Shown: piece after piece, positions 35,281 through 44,028 of the stretch | Layout: every line of letters begins with the position of its first letter | How positions within the stretch are numbered: the first letter of the stretch is position 1 | NCBI RefSeq assembly: GCF_028747645.1 | Contig: NZ_CP118100.1 | Coordinates: forward strand, 806,001-870,000 | Length of the DNA stretch: 64,000 bases | Origin: Microbacterium esteraromaticum | Lineage (GTDB): Bacteria; Actinomycetota; Actinomycetes; Actinomycetales; Microbacteriaceae | Reading direction: 5' to 3' | The notes under the pieces: generated by a model | Databases searched by the model: none | Seen by the model: the letters and a program-made list of their open reading frames with translations, nothing else | Told to the model about the DNA's origin: nothing | Position numbers and translations under genes: made by a program

Positions 35281-36339
35281 TCAGGAGGTGAGTGCGGTGG
35301 TGAGTAGCAGGTCGTGATCGCCGTGCGGCGCGAAGTACGCGTCGACCAGCGCGCGGTCCTGTTCGTTGCAGGGCTGCCAGCGCGGCCGGCGGTCCTTGTC
35401 GATGACCTGTGCGCGCACACCCTCGACGAAGTCGGGTGCCGCGTGCGCGTGACGGGAGACGCGGTACTCCTGCCCGAGCGCCTGCTCCAGAGTGTCGAGC
35501 GTCGCGGCGCGACGCAGCGACTCCAGGGTCACGGCCAGCGCCATCGGCGACTGCCGAGCCATCGCAGCGGCTGCGCGGTCGGCATCCGCCCCGCCGGTCA
35601 TCCGCAGCCGGTGAGCGATGCCGCTGATCGAGTCGGCGGCGAACGCGGCGTCGATCCACTCGCGCGCCGAAGCCAACGGGGGAGCACCTGCGTCCGTGCT
35701 GAGCAGCAGCACGGCCTCACCCGCTTCCATGCTCTCCAGGGCGGTGAGCAGTCGCGGAATCCGCTCGGAGGGCACGTACGCATCGCTCAGGCCCAGGAAC
35801 ATCGCATCCGCGGCATTCAGCGTTGCGGCGGTGAGCGCCGCGAACGTGCCCAGGTGTCCTGGCGCATTCGCGAGCAGCCAGGTCGCACCGACATCGGGGA
35901 CGAAACCGATGCTCACCTCGGGCAGCCCGAGTGAGCTGCGCTCGGTGACCACGCGGTGCGAGGCGTGCGCCGAGATGCCGATCCCGCCGCCCAGCACGAT
36001 GCCGTCCTGGACCGCCACGATCGGCTTGCCGTACCGGGCGATCTGCGCGTTGAGTCGGTACTCGTCATACCAGAACGCGGCCGAGGCGGCGCCGTCACCC
36101 GAGAGGGCGTCGTGATACAGGCTGACGATATCGCCGCCCGCGCAGAGGCCGCGCTCGCCCGCACCCGTGATCGCGACCGTCCGAACCGAGTCGTCCTGCG
36201 CCCAGTCATCCAGGGCCGCGCGCATCGCAAGCACCATCGGGTGGGTGAGGGCGTTGATCGCGCGCGGGCGGTTCAGGGTGATCACCCCGACCCGCCCGCG
36301 CCGTTCGATCAGCACGTCCGGTGTGGCATCCGCCGTCAT
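35281..36339 (-). CDS. 3-hydroxyisobutyryl-CoA hydrolase (enoyl-CoA hydratase family)
   Basis: The 352-residue protein is longer than hydratases and shows the hydrolase-type pattern: CAGGDIVSLYHDA, VLGGGIGISAHASHRVVTERSSLGLPEVSIGFVPDVGATWLL, and a C-terminal DFVEGVRAQVIDKDRRPRWQP. It releases 3-hydroxyisobutyrate from its CoA ester in valine degradation. Its start overlaps the stop of the acyl-CoA dehydrogenase gene (ATGA), and mmsB follows. Confidence 0.88.
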   Translation of the reverse strand: MTADATPDVLIERRGRVGVITLNRPRAINALTHPMVLAMRAALDDWAQDDSVRTVAITGAGERGLCAGGDIVSLYHDALSGDGAASAAFWYDEYRLNAQIARYGKPIVAVQDGIVLGGGIGISAHASHRVVTERSSLGLPEVSIGFVPDVGATWLLANAPGHLGTFAALTAATLNAADAMFLGLSDAYVPSERIPRLLTALESMEAGEAVLLLSTDAGAPPLASAREWIDAAFAADSISGIAHRLRMTGGADADRAAAAMARQSPMALAVTLESLRRAATLDTLEQALGQEYRVSRHAHAAPDFVEGVRAQVIDKDRRPRWQPCNEQDRALVDAYFAPHGDHDLLLTTALTS

Positions 36340-37490
36340 CGTGCGCCCGCCAGCAGCCCGCGGCCCACGATCAGCCGCATGATCTCGTTCGTGCCCTCGA
36401 GGATCTGGTGCACGCGCAGATCGCGGACCACGCGTTCGATGCCGTACTCGTGCAGGTAGCCGTAACCGCCGTGCAGCTGCAGCGCCTCATTGGCGACCCG
36501 GAACCCTGCGTCGGTGGCGAACCTCTTGGCCAGTGCGCAGGCGGAAGCGGCATCCGACGACTTCTCGTCCATCTGGGCCGCCGCGCGTGAGAGCAGCGCA
36601 CGGGCCGCCTGCAGATCGGTCTCCATGTCGGCCAACGCGAACATGATCGACTGGTTCGCCGCGAGCGGGGCGCCGAACGCCTCGCGGTCCTTCACATAGG
36701 CGATGGCCCGGTCGAGCGTCCACTGCGCCCCACCCAGTGAGCAGGCGCCCATGTTCACCCGCCCGCCGTTGAGGCCCTTCATGGCGATGGCGAAGCCCTC
36801 GCCCTCTTCACTCAGGCGATTGGTCACCGGGACGCGGACGCCGTCGAAGACCACCTGTCGCGTGGGCTGGGCGTTCCACCCCATCTTCCGCTCGTTCGGG
36901 CCGAACGAGAGGCCCGCCGCATCCGCGGGCACGAGGATCGCGCTGATGCCGCGCGCGCCGGAATCGGATGCCCCGGTGCGCGCCATCACGAGATATACCG
37001 CCGAGGTGCCCGCGCCGGAGATGAACTGCTTGGTGCCGTTGAGCACGTACTCGTCGCCGTCACGGGTCGCCGTCGTGGTGATCGCCGCGGCATCCGATCC
37101 GGCGCCGGGCTCGGTGAGGCAGTAGCTGCCGAGGTCGGTCATCGCGACCAGTCCGGGAAGCCACTGCTCGCGCTGCTGCTGATCACCGAACTCATCGATC
37201 ATCCACGCCACCATGTTGTGGATCGAGATGTAGGCGGCGATCGTCGTGTCGCCCTTTGCGAGCTCCTCGAAGATCGCCACCGCGTCGAGACGCGATAGGC
37301 CGGAGCCGCCGACGTCCTCACGCACGTAGATGCCGCCGAGGCCGAGCTCTCCGGCATCCTGCAGGGCGTCGACCGGGAAGTGCTTGTCGGCATCCCAGTT
37401 CGCGGCGTGCGGTGCGAGCCGCGCGGTCGCGAAGTCGCGCACGGCGTCGACGAGCGCGGTGCGCTCTTCTGTCGTCAGTGTCGCGTACAT
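36336..37490 (-). CDS. acyl-CoA dehydrogenase (probably isobutyryl-CoA)
   Basis: The 384-residue flavoenzyme has YCLTEPGAGSDAAAITTTA, FISGAGTSAVYLVMART, the RKMGWNAQPTRQVVFDGVRVP block and a C-terminal QLHGGYGYLHEYGIERVVRDLRVHQILEGTNEIMRLIVGR, the FAD-binding region. Placement between mmsA and the 3-hydroxyisobutyryl-CoA hydrolase supports oxidation of isobutyryl-CoA to methacrylyl-CoA. The start lies 2 bases from the mmsA stop. A separate enoyl-CoA hydratase for the next step is not in the window. Confidence 0.9.
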   Translation of the reverse strand: MYATLTTEERTALVDAVRDFATARLAPHAANWDADKHFPVDALQDAGELGLGGIYVREDVGGSGLSRLDAVAIFEELAKGDTTIAAYISIHNMVAWMIDEFGDQQQREQWLPGLVAMTDLGSYCLTEPGAGSDAAAITTTATRDGDEYVLNGTKQFISGAGTSAVYLVMARTGASDSGARGISAILVPADAAGLSFGPNERKMGWNAQPTRQVVFDGVRVPVTNRLSEEGEGFAIAMKGLNGGRVNMGACSLGGAQWTLDRAIAYVKDREAFGAPLAANQSIMFALADMETDLQAARALLSRAAAQMDEKSSDAASACALAKRFATDAGFRVANEALQLHGGYGYLHEYGIERVVRDLRVHQILEGTNEIMRLIVGRGLLAGAR

Positions 37491-37492
37491 GA

Positions 37493-38995
37493 TCAGTGCA
37501 TCGTCGGGATGACGAAGCTCGCGCCTTCCTTGAGATCGTGCGAGAGCCAGCGGCTGGTCACTGTCTTGGTCTTCGTGTAGAAGCGGAAGGCATCGGGGCC
37601 GTGCTGGTTCAGATCCCCGAAGCCGGACTTCTTCCAGCCGCCGAACGTGTGGTAGGCGATCGGTACCGGGATCGGCACGTTCACGCCCACCATGCCGACG
37701 TTCACGCGCGCAGCGAAGTCGCGAGCCGCGTCGCCGTCGCGGGTGAAGATCGACACGCCGTTGCCGTACTCATGATCGGTGGCCATTGCGAGTGCCTGCT
37801 CGAAGTCGTCGGCGCGGGCGATGAACAGCACCGGGCCGAACACCTCTTCCTTGTACACCGTCATGTCGGGGGTGACGTGGTCGAACAGGGTCGGGCCGAG
37901 ATAGAAGCCCGATTCGTAGCCCTCGACGGTGTAGCCGCGGCCGTCGGCGAGCAGCTGAGCCCCTTCGTCGATGCCCTTCTGGATGTATCCCTCGACGCGA
38001 GCGAGCGCGTCGGCCGAGACCAGCGGGCCGTAGTCCACTCCTTCGGCGAGTGCGGGGCCGACGCGTAGCGCTGCGACGCGCTCGGCGAGCTTGACGGCAA
38101 GGGCATCCGCGGTCTGACGGCCCACCGGGACGGCGACCGAGATCGCCATGCAGCGCTCACCGGCCGAGCCGTAGCCGGCGCCGATCAGGGCGTCGGCGGC
38201 CTGGTCGAGATCGGCATCCGGCATGATGATCATGTGGTTCTTCGCACCGCCGAAGCACTGCGCCCGCTTGCCGTTCTGTGCGGCCGTCTCGTAGATGTAC
38301 TGCGCGATGGGGGTCGAGCCGACGAACCCCACCGCGTGCACGCGATCGTCGTGCAGGATCGCGTCGACGGATTCCTTGTCGCCGTTGACGACGTTCAGCA
38401 CACCGGCGGGCAGGCCCGCCTCGAGGAACAGCTCCGCGATGCGCAGCGGGACCGAGGGGTCGCGCTCGCTGGGCTTGAGGATGAATGCGTTGCCCGCGGC
38501 GATCGCCGGGCCGATCTTCCACAGCGGGATCATGGCGGGGAAGTTGAACGGGGTGATGCCCGCCACGACGCCGAGCGGCTGACGCATCGAGTAGACATCG
38601 ATGCCGGTGCCCGCGCCCGTGGAGTATTCGCCCTTGAGCAGGTGGGGTGCGCCTGCGGCGAACTCGATGACCTCGACCCCGCGCTGGATGTCGCCCAGCG
38701 AGTCCTCGTAGGTCTTGCCGTGCTCGCGGGACAGCGTCTTGGCCAGCTCCGGGGCCGCCTCTGCGATCAGCTCGAGGAACTTCAGCAGCACCCGTGCCCG
38801 CTTCTGCGGGTTCGTCGCACCCCACGCGATCTGCGCTTCTTCGGCGTTCGCGATGGCTGCCTGCACCTCGGCCGCGGTGGCGAGCGGCACGCGCGCCTGC
38901 ACCTCGCCGGTGGACGGGTCGTACACGTCGCTGAAACGACCGGAGGTGCCGGCGACGTGCTCGCCGCCGATGAAGTGGGTGAGTTCACGGGTCAT
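37493..38995 (-). CDS. mmsA: CoA-acylating methylmalonate-semialdehyde dehydrogenase
   Basis: The 500-residue aldehyde dehydrogenase has LTHFIGGEHVAGTSGRFSDVYDPSTGEVQA, QPLGVVAGITPFNFPAMIPLW, the AKNHMIIMPDAD segment, catalytic Cys in GSAGERCMAIS and a C-terminal PFGGWKKSGFGDLNQHG-like FRFYTKTKTV ending. This is the MmsA pattern; it makes propionyl-CoA or acetyl-CoA. The ATG at 38995 is preferred because the upstream extension to 39073 is Arg-rich and overlaps repeated control sequence. It leads the valine operon. Confidence 0.93.
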   Translation of the reverse strand: MTRELTHFIGGEHVAGTSGRFSDVYDPSTGEVQARVPLATAAEVQAAIANAEEAQIAWGATNPQKRARVLLKFLELIAEAAPELAKTLSREHGKTYEDSLGDIQRGVEVIEFAAGAPHLLKGEYSTGAGTGIDVYSMRQPLGVVAGITPFNFPAMIPLWKIGPAIAAGNAFILKPSERDPSVPLRIAELFLEAGLPAGVLNVVNGDKESVDAILHDDRVHAVGFVGSTPIAQYIYETAAQNGKRAQCFGGAKNHMIIMPDADLDQAADALIGAGYGSAGERCMAISVAVPVGRQTADALAVKLAERVAALRVGPALAEGVDYGPLVSADALARVEGYIQKGIDEGAQLLADGRGYTVEGYESGFYLGPTLFDHVTPDMTVYKEEVFGPVLFIARADDFEQALAMATDHEYGNGVSIFTRDGDAARDFAARVNVGMVGVNVPIPVPIAYHTFGGWKKSGFGDLNQHGPDAFRFYTKTKTVTSRWLSHDLKEGASFVIPTMH

Positions 38996-39031
38996 TGTGA
39001 AGCGTCCTTCCGTGATGCGGCATCGCATCGA

Positions 39032-39082
39032 TTGCCTAGCGCCATTTGCGCGCCATTTGCCTAGTGCCCCCAACTATATAGT
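39032..39082 (-). promoter_or_regulatory. repeat cluster and palindrome upstream of mmsA operon
   Basis: Three ordered elements lie above mmsA. GCGCCATTTGC occurs twice head-to-tail with an exact 11-base period (39039-39049 and 39050-39060). TTGCCTAG(C/T)G flanks this pair at 39032-39041 and 39057-39066. ACTATATAGT, a perfect 10-base palindrome, follows at 39073-39082 and may include the -10 of the operon. The spacing puts successive repeats on the same DNA face, as expected for cooperative operator sites. Confidence 0.5.
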
Positions 39083-39143
39083 AGGAAGTCAAAGTAAAAG
39101 AACCCCTTGGAGTCGCGCCGCGGCGGCACCGCTCACAGGCGCG

Positions 39144-39189
39144 GGCACGCCGAACAGCCCCCCCCTCGTGAGGGGGTGTTCGGCGTGCC
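39144..39189. terminator. terminator after GntR gene
   Basis: GGCACGCCGAACA and TGTTCGGCGTGCC pair over 13 bases, extended by a C-run/G-run pair, around a short loop. It lies just after the stop of the GntR gene and before the mmsA promoter, separating the two units. Confidence 0.8.
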
Positions 39190-39191
39190 GG

Positions 39192-39869
39192 TCAGTCGGT
39201 GGTGCGCCGGTCGGCTTCTGCGCGCAGCTCGGTGATGGTTCGATCGATGTGCGTGCGCGCCATCTGCTCGGCCCGCTCGGCGTCACCCGCCTCGATGGCG
39301 TCGACGATCTCGACGTGCTCCTGGATGGCCTGCACCGCGTTGCGCGGGCCGGTGTGCGCGATCGGGGCGAAGACCTGCCCGGTCATGCGCAGGATCGGAC
39401 TCTGGGCGATGACGAACTGGTTGCCGGTCATCACCATGATCATCTCGTGGAAGTCGACGTTCAGCTTCGTGTACGCACGTGCGTCCCACGGCGTGACCGT
39501 GGCGCGCTGGGCATCGATGAGTCGGCGCAGACTCCGCACATCCGAGGCGGTGGCCTCGGTCGCGGTCAGACGTGCGGCGAGGGCATCCACCGCACCGCGC
39601 AGTTCGTAGGCGTCGATGAGGGTGGCCGCATCGCCGCTGACGATGCGCATGCCCCGACCCGATTCGTGCGTGACGAGCCCCTCCTGTTCGAGACGCCGTA
39701 GCGCTTCGCGCAGCGGGGTGCGGCTGACGTTCAACTCGGCTGCCAGATGTTCCTGGCGGAGCCAGGCCCCGGTCGGATAGTGATGCGAGTAGATGCGCTC
39801 GCGGATCACCGCCGCGATCTCGTCGACCAGCGGAACGGCTCGCGCCACCGTCGTCGGCACCTCGCCCAT
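39192..39869 (-). CDS. GntR family regulator with FCD domain (1)
   Basis: The 225-residue protein has a winged helix (IRERIYSHHYPTGAWLRQEHLAAELNVSRTPLREALRRLEQEGLV, about residues 18-65) and an all-helical FCD ligand domain with the metal-His positions (DFHEMIMVMTGN, HVEIVDAIEAGD). FCD regulators respond to organic acids. AAAGGA six bases before the ATG at 39869 decides the start over 39899. It lies upstream of the valine operon in the same direction but is separated by a terminator; it may control that operon, the amidase operon behind it, or both. Confidence 0.88.
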   Translation of the reverse strand: MGEVPTTVARAVPLVDEIAAVIRERIYSHHYPTGAWLRQEHLAAELNVSRTPLREALRRLEQEGLVTHESGRGMRIVSGDAATLIDAYELRGAVDALAARLTATEATASDVRSLRRLIDAQRATVTPWDARAYTKLNVDFHEMIMVMTGNQFVIAQSPILRMTGQVFAPIAHTGPRNAVQAIQEHVEIVDAIEAGDAERAEQMARTHIDRTITELRAEADRRTTD

Positions 39870-39974
39870 GCTGCGTCCTTTCGCCGTCGTCGTGGTCACG
39901 TGTGTGAGAACGGCCCCGTCACGGCCATCCGCTTGATGATAGTGCGTCGAGCCCGGACCGCCCCCGAGGCGGCA

Positions 39975-41366
39975 TCAGTCGATCAGCGACCAATCCGGGG
40001 TTGCGTCTGCGCGAACGCTCTCGTACCAAGCGCAGGCAGCCAGCACGAGATCGTCCGATCCGATGCGCCCGGCGACCTGGAGCCCGATGGTGCGGCCGTC
40101 GGCGGTGAACCCGCAGTTGATGCTGGCCGCAGGCTGGCCCGACATGTTGTACGGCATCGTGAACGAGATGTGCGCCATCGGACGGTCGGGATCGTTCACC
40201 GGCATGGGGTCTTCGGCCGGGAACGCCGCCATGGGAGCGACGGGGGAGAGCACGAGGTCGAAGGGCGCGGTCGCCGCGCGGGTGGCCTGCTGGATCTGGC
40301 CGAATCTGCCGTAGTTCACCAGAGTCTGCGCGCCGTCGTACGCGGCACCCGCCCCGCACCAGCGAGCGATGTAGGGCAGCACGAGCGATCTGCCTTCATC
40401 ATCGAGCGCGCTGTAGTCCACCCACGAGCGCGTGCGCCAGAAGGCGTCGACACCCGCCAGCTGCTCGGGCGTCATGAACGGCGCCAAGGGAACGACCGTG
40501 GCGCCGGCCGCCGCGAACAGATCCGCGGCCGCCTGCACCGCCGACAGCACCTCCGCGTCGACGTCGGCGCCCGACCCGGCATCCAACTGGAGGGCGATGC
40601 GCAGTCCGGCGACGTCGGGAAGGGTCTTGGACCAGTCCATCTGCGGGTACGGTCGAGCGGTGTAATCGCGTTCGTCCGGCTGGGCGATCACGCTCATGAG
40701 CGCCTGCGCGTCCGCGATAGTGCGCGTGAGCGGGCCGGCGGCCCGCCCGAGGTACGGTGCGTGCAACGGCACGAGGCCGTCGCTGGGCTTGAGAGTGGCC
40801 AGTCCAGACCATGTACCGGGAAGTCGAATCGACCCGCCGATGTCGGTGCCGACGTGCAACGGCCCATAGCCGGCCGCGGCTGCGGCGCTGCTGCCCGCAC
40901 TCGACCCACCGGTGGTCAGCGCCGGGTTCCAGGCGTTGCGGGAGATGCCGTGCAAAGACGAGACGCCCGACGAGAGCATGCCCCAGTCAGGCATAGTCGT
41001 CGACCCCAGGATCACGAGCCCGGACTCAAGCAGCCGGTCGGTGATGGGGGCGTTCTGGGGTGCTGCCGGAGGATTCGGAATGGCCGTACCGGACGGCAAC
41101 GGCTTTCCGGCGCGGGGGATGTTCTCCTTCACCGTGGCGGGCACGCCATCGAATGCGGAGAGCTGCGTGCCCGTTGCCCAGCGCTGGGCGGACGCCTCGG
41201 CATCGGCGCGCACCTGGCTCGGGTCGTGCAGATAGAAGGCGTTGAGCACCGGCTCCCGGTCGGCGATTCTGGCCAGCATCGCCTCGGCCACCTCCCGGGG
41301 ATCCAGCCCGTCGGCGTAGCCGGCCGCCAGTTCATGGGCGGACATCTCGTGCAGGTTGCGCGACAT
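39975..41366 (-). CDS. amidase signature family protein
   Basis: The 463-residue enzyme carries the Ser-Ser-Lys triad: Lys in GVPATVKENIPRAG and the Gly/Ser loop TTGGSSAGSSAAAAAGYGPLHVGTDIGGSIRLPG. It hydrolyses an amide to acid and ammonia. The start at 41366 has AGGAGGAGT 6 bases upstream. An alternative ATG at 41399 overlaps the stop of the transporter ATPase gene (ATGA) and adds 11 residues; a TCGCGCAAC sequence occurs after both ATGs, as if the start had been duplicated. It is the last gene of the transport operon, so its substrate is probably what the transporter imports. Confidence 0.9.
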   Translation of the reverse strand: MSRNLHEMSAHELAAGYADGLDPREVAEAMLARIADREPVLNAFYLHDPSQVRADAEASAQRWATGTQLSAFDGVPATVKENIPRAGKPLPSGTAIPNPPAAPQNAPITDRLLESGLVILGSTTMPDWGMLSSGVSSLHGISRNAWNPALTTGGSSAGSSAAAAAGYGPLHVGTDIGGSIRLPGTWSGLATLKPSDGLVPLHAPYLGRAAGPLTRTIADAQALMSVIAQPDERDYTARPYPQMDWSKTLPDVAGLRIALQLDAGSGADVDAEVLSAVQAAADLFAAAGATVVPLAPFMTPEQLAGVDAFWRTRSWVDYSALDDEGRSLVLPYIARWCGAGAAYDGAQTLVNYGRFGQIQQATRAATAPFDLVLSPVAPMAAFPAEDPMPVNDPDRPMAHISFTMPYNMSGQPAASINCGFTADGRTIGLQVAGRIGSDDLVLAACAWYESVRADATPDWSLID

Positions 41367-41395
41367 GGTGACTCCTCCTTCTGCGTTGCGCGACA

Positions 41396-43171
41396 TCATG
41401 CCGTGACCTCGGCGGCCAGGTGCTTGGTGCGGATCTCGGAGCGCAGGTTCATCGAGCTCGCGATGAGCTTCGCGGTGTACGGGTGCTGCGGATCGGTGTA
41501 GACGCTCTCGGTCTCGCCCGCTTCGACGATCACGCCCGACTGCATCACCACGACCTTGTCGCACAGATGGCGTACGACGGCCAGATCGTGCGAGACGAAC
41601 ACCAGCGTGAGCTGGTAGGCGTCGACCAGATCGGCGAGCAGGTTCAGCACCTGTGCGCGCACCGACACGTCGAGGGCCGATACCGGTTCGTCGGCGACGA
41701 GGACGCGGGGCCTGCAGATCAATGCCCGTGCGATCGAGATGCGCTGTCGCTGCCCTCCCGAGAACTGATGCGGATAGCGATCCAGCGCGTCGGCGCTCAG
41801 ACCGACCGCCTGCAGCATCTCGGCGGCCATCTCCCGACGCCGTGCCGGCGTCTCGTCGCGTCCGGGAACCAGCAGTGGCTCCGTGATGATGTCGACGACC
41901 CGCATCCGCGGATTCAACGATCCCATCGGATCCTGGAAGACGATCTGCAACTGCTGTCGCAGCTGCACCAGGTCGGATTCCCGTGCGCCGGCGACCTCGT
42001 TGCCGCTGACGACGACCGAGCCTGACGTCGGCTGGTCGAGCCCAGCGAGGATCCGCAGCAGGGTGGACTTGCCGGATCCGGATTCACCGACCACGCCGAG
42101 GCGCTCGCCCGGCATCACCCGGAAGTTGGCGTCTTGGAGCGCCTTGACCGTCACCGGCTTGCCGCGAAGGGACGAGCGTCCGCGCGTGTAGTGACGTGTG
42201 AGGTCCTTCACCTCGATGACGGGGGCATCGTCGGTCTCCGCCTCCGACTCGGTGGCCCGAGGGTCGGGCTCATCCGCCGGGGCGGGCGCGCTGGCGGTCG
42301 GAGCCTCGGGTGCGTCATCAAGCGTGGGCGGGACGTACGACGCGGCGGATGCGACCGTGAACAGGCGCCCGTCGCTGTCGGTGGCCTCCAGATCGCTCGC
42401 GGCCAGCAGTCCCCGGGTGTAGGGATGCTGGGGGCGGGTGAAGATGTCTTCGGTGCGCCCCTGCTCGACGACGCGACCGTTGTTCATGACGAGCACGCGG
42501 GTGCACATGTTGGCGACCACGGCCAGATCGTGGGTGATGAACAGCAGCCCGGTGCCACGTTCCACGACCGACTCGAGGACGAGGTCGAGCACCTGACGCT
42601 GGACGGTGACGTCCAGCGCGGTGGTGGGCTCGTCGGCCAGCAGCAGCCCCGGATCATTGGCCAGTGCCATCGCCAGCATCACGCGCTGACGTTGGCCACC
42701 CGACAGCTGATGAGGGTAAGCGCGCGCGGCTTCGGCGGGATCGGGCAGCTTGACCGACGCCAGCATCTCGATCGCCTTCGCGTTCGCCGCCCGCCGCGAC
42801 GGGACGGTCTTGTGCTGGAGCATGACCTCGGCGACCTGCGCACCGGCGCGCATCAGGGGGTTCAGCGCCGTGAGCGGCTCCTGGAACACCATGCCGATGT
42901 CGCGTCCGCGGATGCGGCGCATGACAGCATCCGATGCGGTGACGAAATTGGCGTCGTGCCCTGCCATGCGCACGTTCCCGGTGGCGTGCAGGCCATCCGG
43001 AAGCAGACCCATCAGGCTCGCCGTCGTCAGGGACTTGCCCGACCCGGATTCGCCGATCAGACCGATCCGCTCGCCGCGCGCGAGCGAGAAGTTCACGTCG
43101 GTCACCAGCGGCGCATCGCCGGTGAACACCGACAGCCCTTCGACCGAGAGGAGGTTTTCGTTGGCGGTCAT
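41396..43171 (-). CDS. oligopeptide-type ABC transporter, fused double ATPase
   Basis: The 591-residue protein fuses two nucleotide-binding domains equivalent to OppD and OppF. Domain 1 has [21 protein letters not shown] and LLLADEPTTALDV; domain 2 has GESGSGKS, FSGGQRQRISIAR and VLVADEPVSALDV. Both ATP sites look complete. An Ala/Pro/Glu-rich linker near residue 270-300 joins them. It overlaps the permease gene upstream (ATGA) and the amidase start downstream. Together with the two permeases and the family 5 binding protein it makes a full importer. Confidence 0.93.
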   Translation of the reverse strand: MTANENLLSVEGLSVFTGDAPLVTDVNFSLARGERIGLIGESGSGKSLTTASLMGLLPDGLHATGNVRMAGHDANFVTASDAVMRRIRGRDIGMVFQEPLTALNPLMRAGAQVAEVMLQHKTVPSRRAANAKAIEMLASVKLPDPAEAARAYPHQLSGGQRQRVMLAMALANDPGLLLADEPTTALDVTVQRQVLDLVLESVVERGTGLLFITHDLAVVANMCTRVLVMNNGRVVEQGRTEDIFTRPQHPYTRGLLAASDLEATDSDGRLFTVASAASYVPPTLDDAPEAPTASAPAPADEPDPRATESEAETDDAPVIEVKDLTRHYTRGRSSLRGKPVTVKALQDANFRVMPGERLGVVGESGSGKSTLLRILAGLDQPTSGSVVVSGNEVAGARESDLVQLRQQLQIVFQDPMGSLNPRMRVVDIITEPLLVPGRDETPARRREMAAEMLQAVGLSADALDRYPHQFSGGQRQRISIARALICRPRVLVADEPVSALDVSVRAQVLNLLADLVDAYQLTLVFVSHDLAVVRHLCDKVVVMQSGVIVEAGETESVYTDPQHPYTAKLIASSMNLRSEIRTKHLAAEVTA

Positions 43172-44028
43172 GAACGCTCTCCGTTCAGCTTCGGGTCGAA
43201 GCGGTCCCGCAGGCCGTCTCCAAGCATGTTGAACCCCATCACGGCGATGGCGATGGCGATGCCGGGCCAGACAGCCAGCATCGGGTTGATCCAGAGGTAC
43301 TGCTGTGACTCCTGCAGCATCCGCCCCCACGACGCCGTCGGCGGCTGCGTGCCCAGGCCCAGGAACGACAGGGCTGCTTCGGCGAGAACGGCCAGGGCGA
43401 AGGTCACCGAGCACTGCACGACGACCATGCCGGCGATGTTCGGCAGGACGTGCCGGATCGCGACGCGGATGCCCGGCTGCGAGGACGCCCGGGCGGCGAG
43501 CACGTACTCCGTGCTCATGACCTGCAGAGTGCCCGAGCGGGCGACGCGGGCGAAGCCCGGGATCGAGGCGATGCCGATCGCGACCATCGCCGACCCCGTG
43601 CCGGGGCCGTAGACCGCGGCGAACATGATCGCCAGCAGCAGCGCGGGGAACGCCAGCAGGATGTCGGCGAAGCGCATCGTGACCTCTTCGGTCGCGCCAC
43701 GGCGCATGCCGGCGAGGATGCCGAGCGGCGTGCCGATGAGCAGGGCGATTCCCACAGCCACCAGGCCGACGAGCAGGGTGATGCGAGCGCCGTAGAGAAT
43801 GTTCGAGAACACGTCGCGGCCCAGGCGATCGGTGCCCATCGGGTGGGTCAGGCTCGACCCCTGGTGGGCGTTGTCGAGGAACTGCTGGTACGGGTCGAAC
43901 GGTGTCCAGAAGAAGGAGATCACCGCGGCGGCCACGACGAGTGCCACCAGGATCGAGCCGACGAGCATGCTCGTGTTGCGGCGTCGGGAAGGCTTCACGG
44001 ACACGCCCGCGATCGACGTGGTGGTCAT
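43168..44028 (-). CDS. oligopeptide-type ABC permease (OppC-like)
   Basis: The 286-residue membrane protein has the OppC layout: a first helix near residues 25-45, the HPMGTDRLGRDVFSNILYGARITLLVG segment, six helices overall and the EAA loop ARSGTLQVMSTEYVLAARASSQPGIRVAIRHVLPN. It overlaps both neighbours by four bases. The substrate is set by the binding protein. Confidence 0.92.
   Translation of the reverse strand: MTTTSIAGVSVKPSRRRNTSMLVGSILVALVVAAAVISFFWTPFDPYQQFLDNAHQGSSLTHPMGTDRLGRDVFSNILYGARITLLVGLVAVGIALLIGTPLGILAGMRRGATEEVTMRFADILLAFPALLLAIMFAAVYGPGTGSAMVAIGIASIPGFARVARSGTLQVMSTEYVLAARASSQPGIRVAIRHVLPNIAGMVVVQCSVTFALAVLAEAALSFLGLGTQPPTASWGRMLQESQQYLWINPMLAVWPGIAIAIAVMGFNMLGDGLRDRFDPKLNGERS

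Noticed and set aside
36336..38995. Complete valine pathway in the island
   Set aside because: Transaminase, branched-chain dehydrogenase complex and a clear methacrylyl-CoA hydratase are missing, so only the distal part is claimed.
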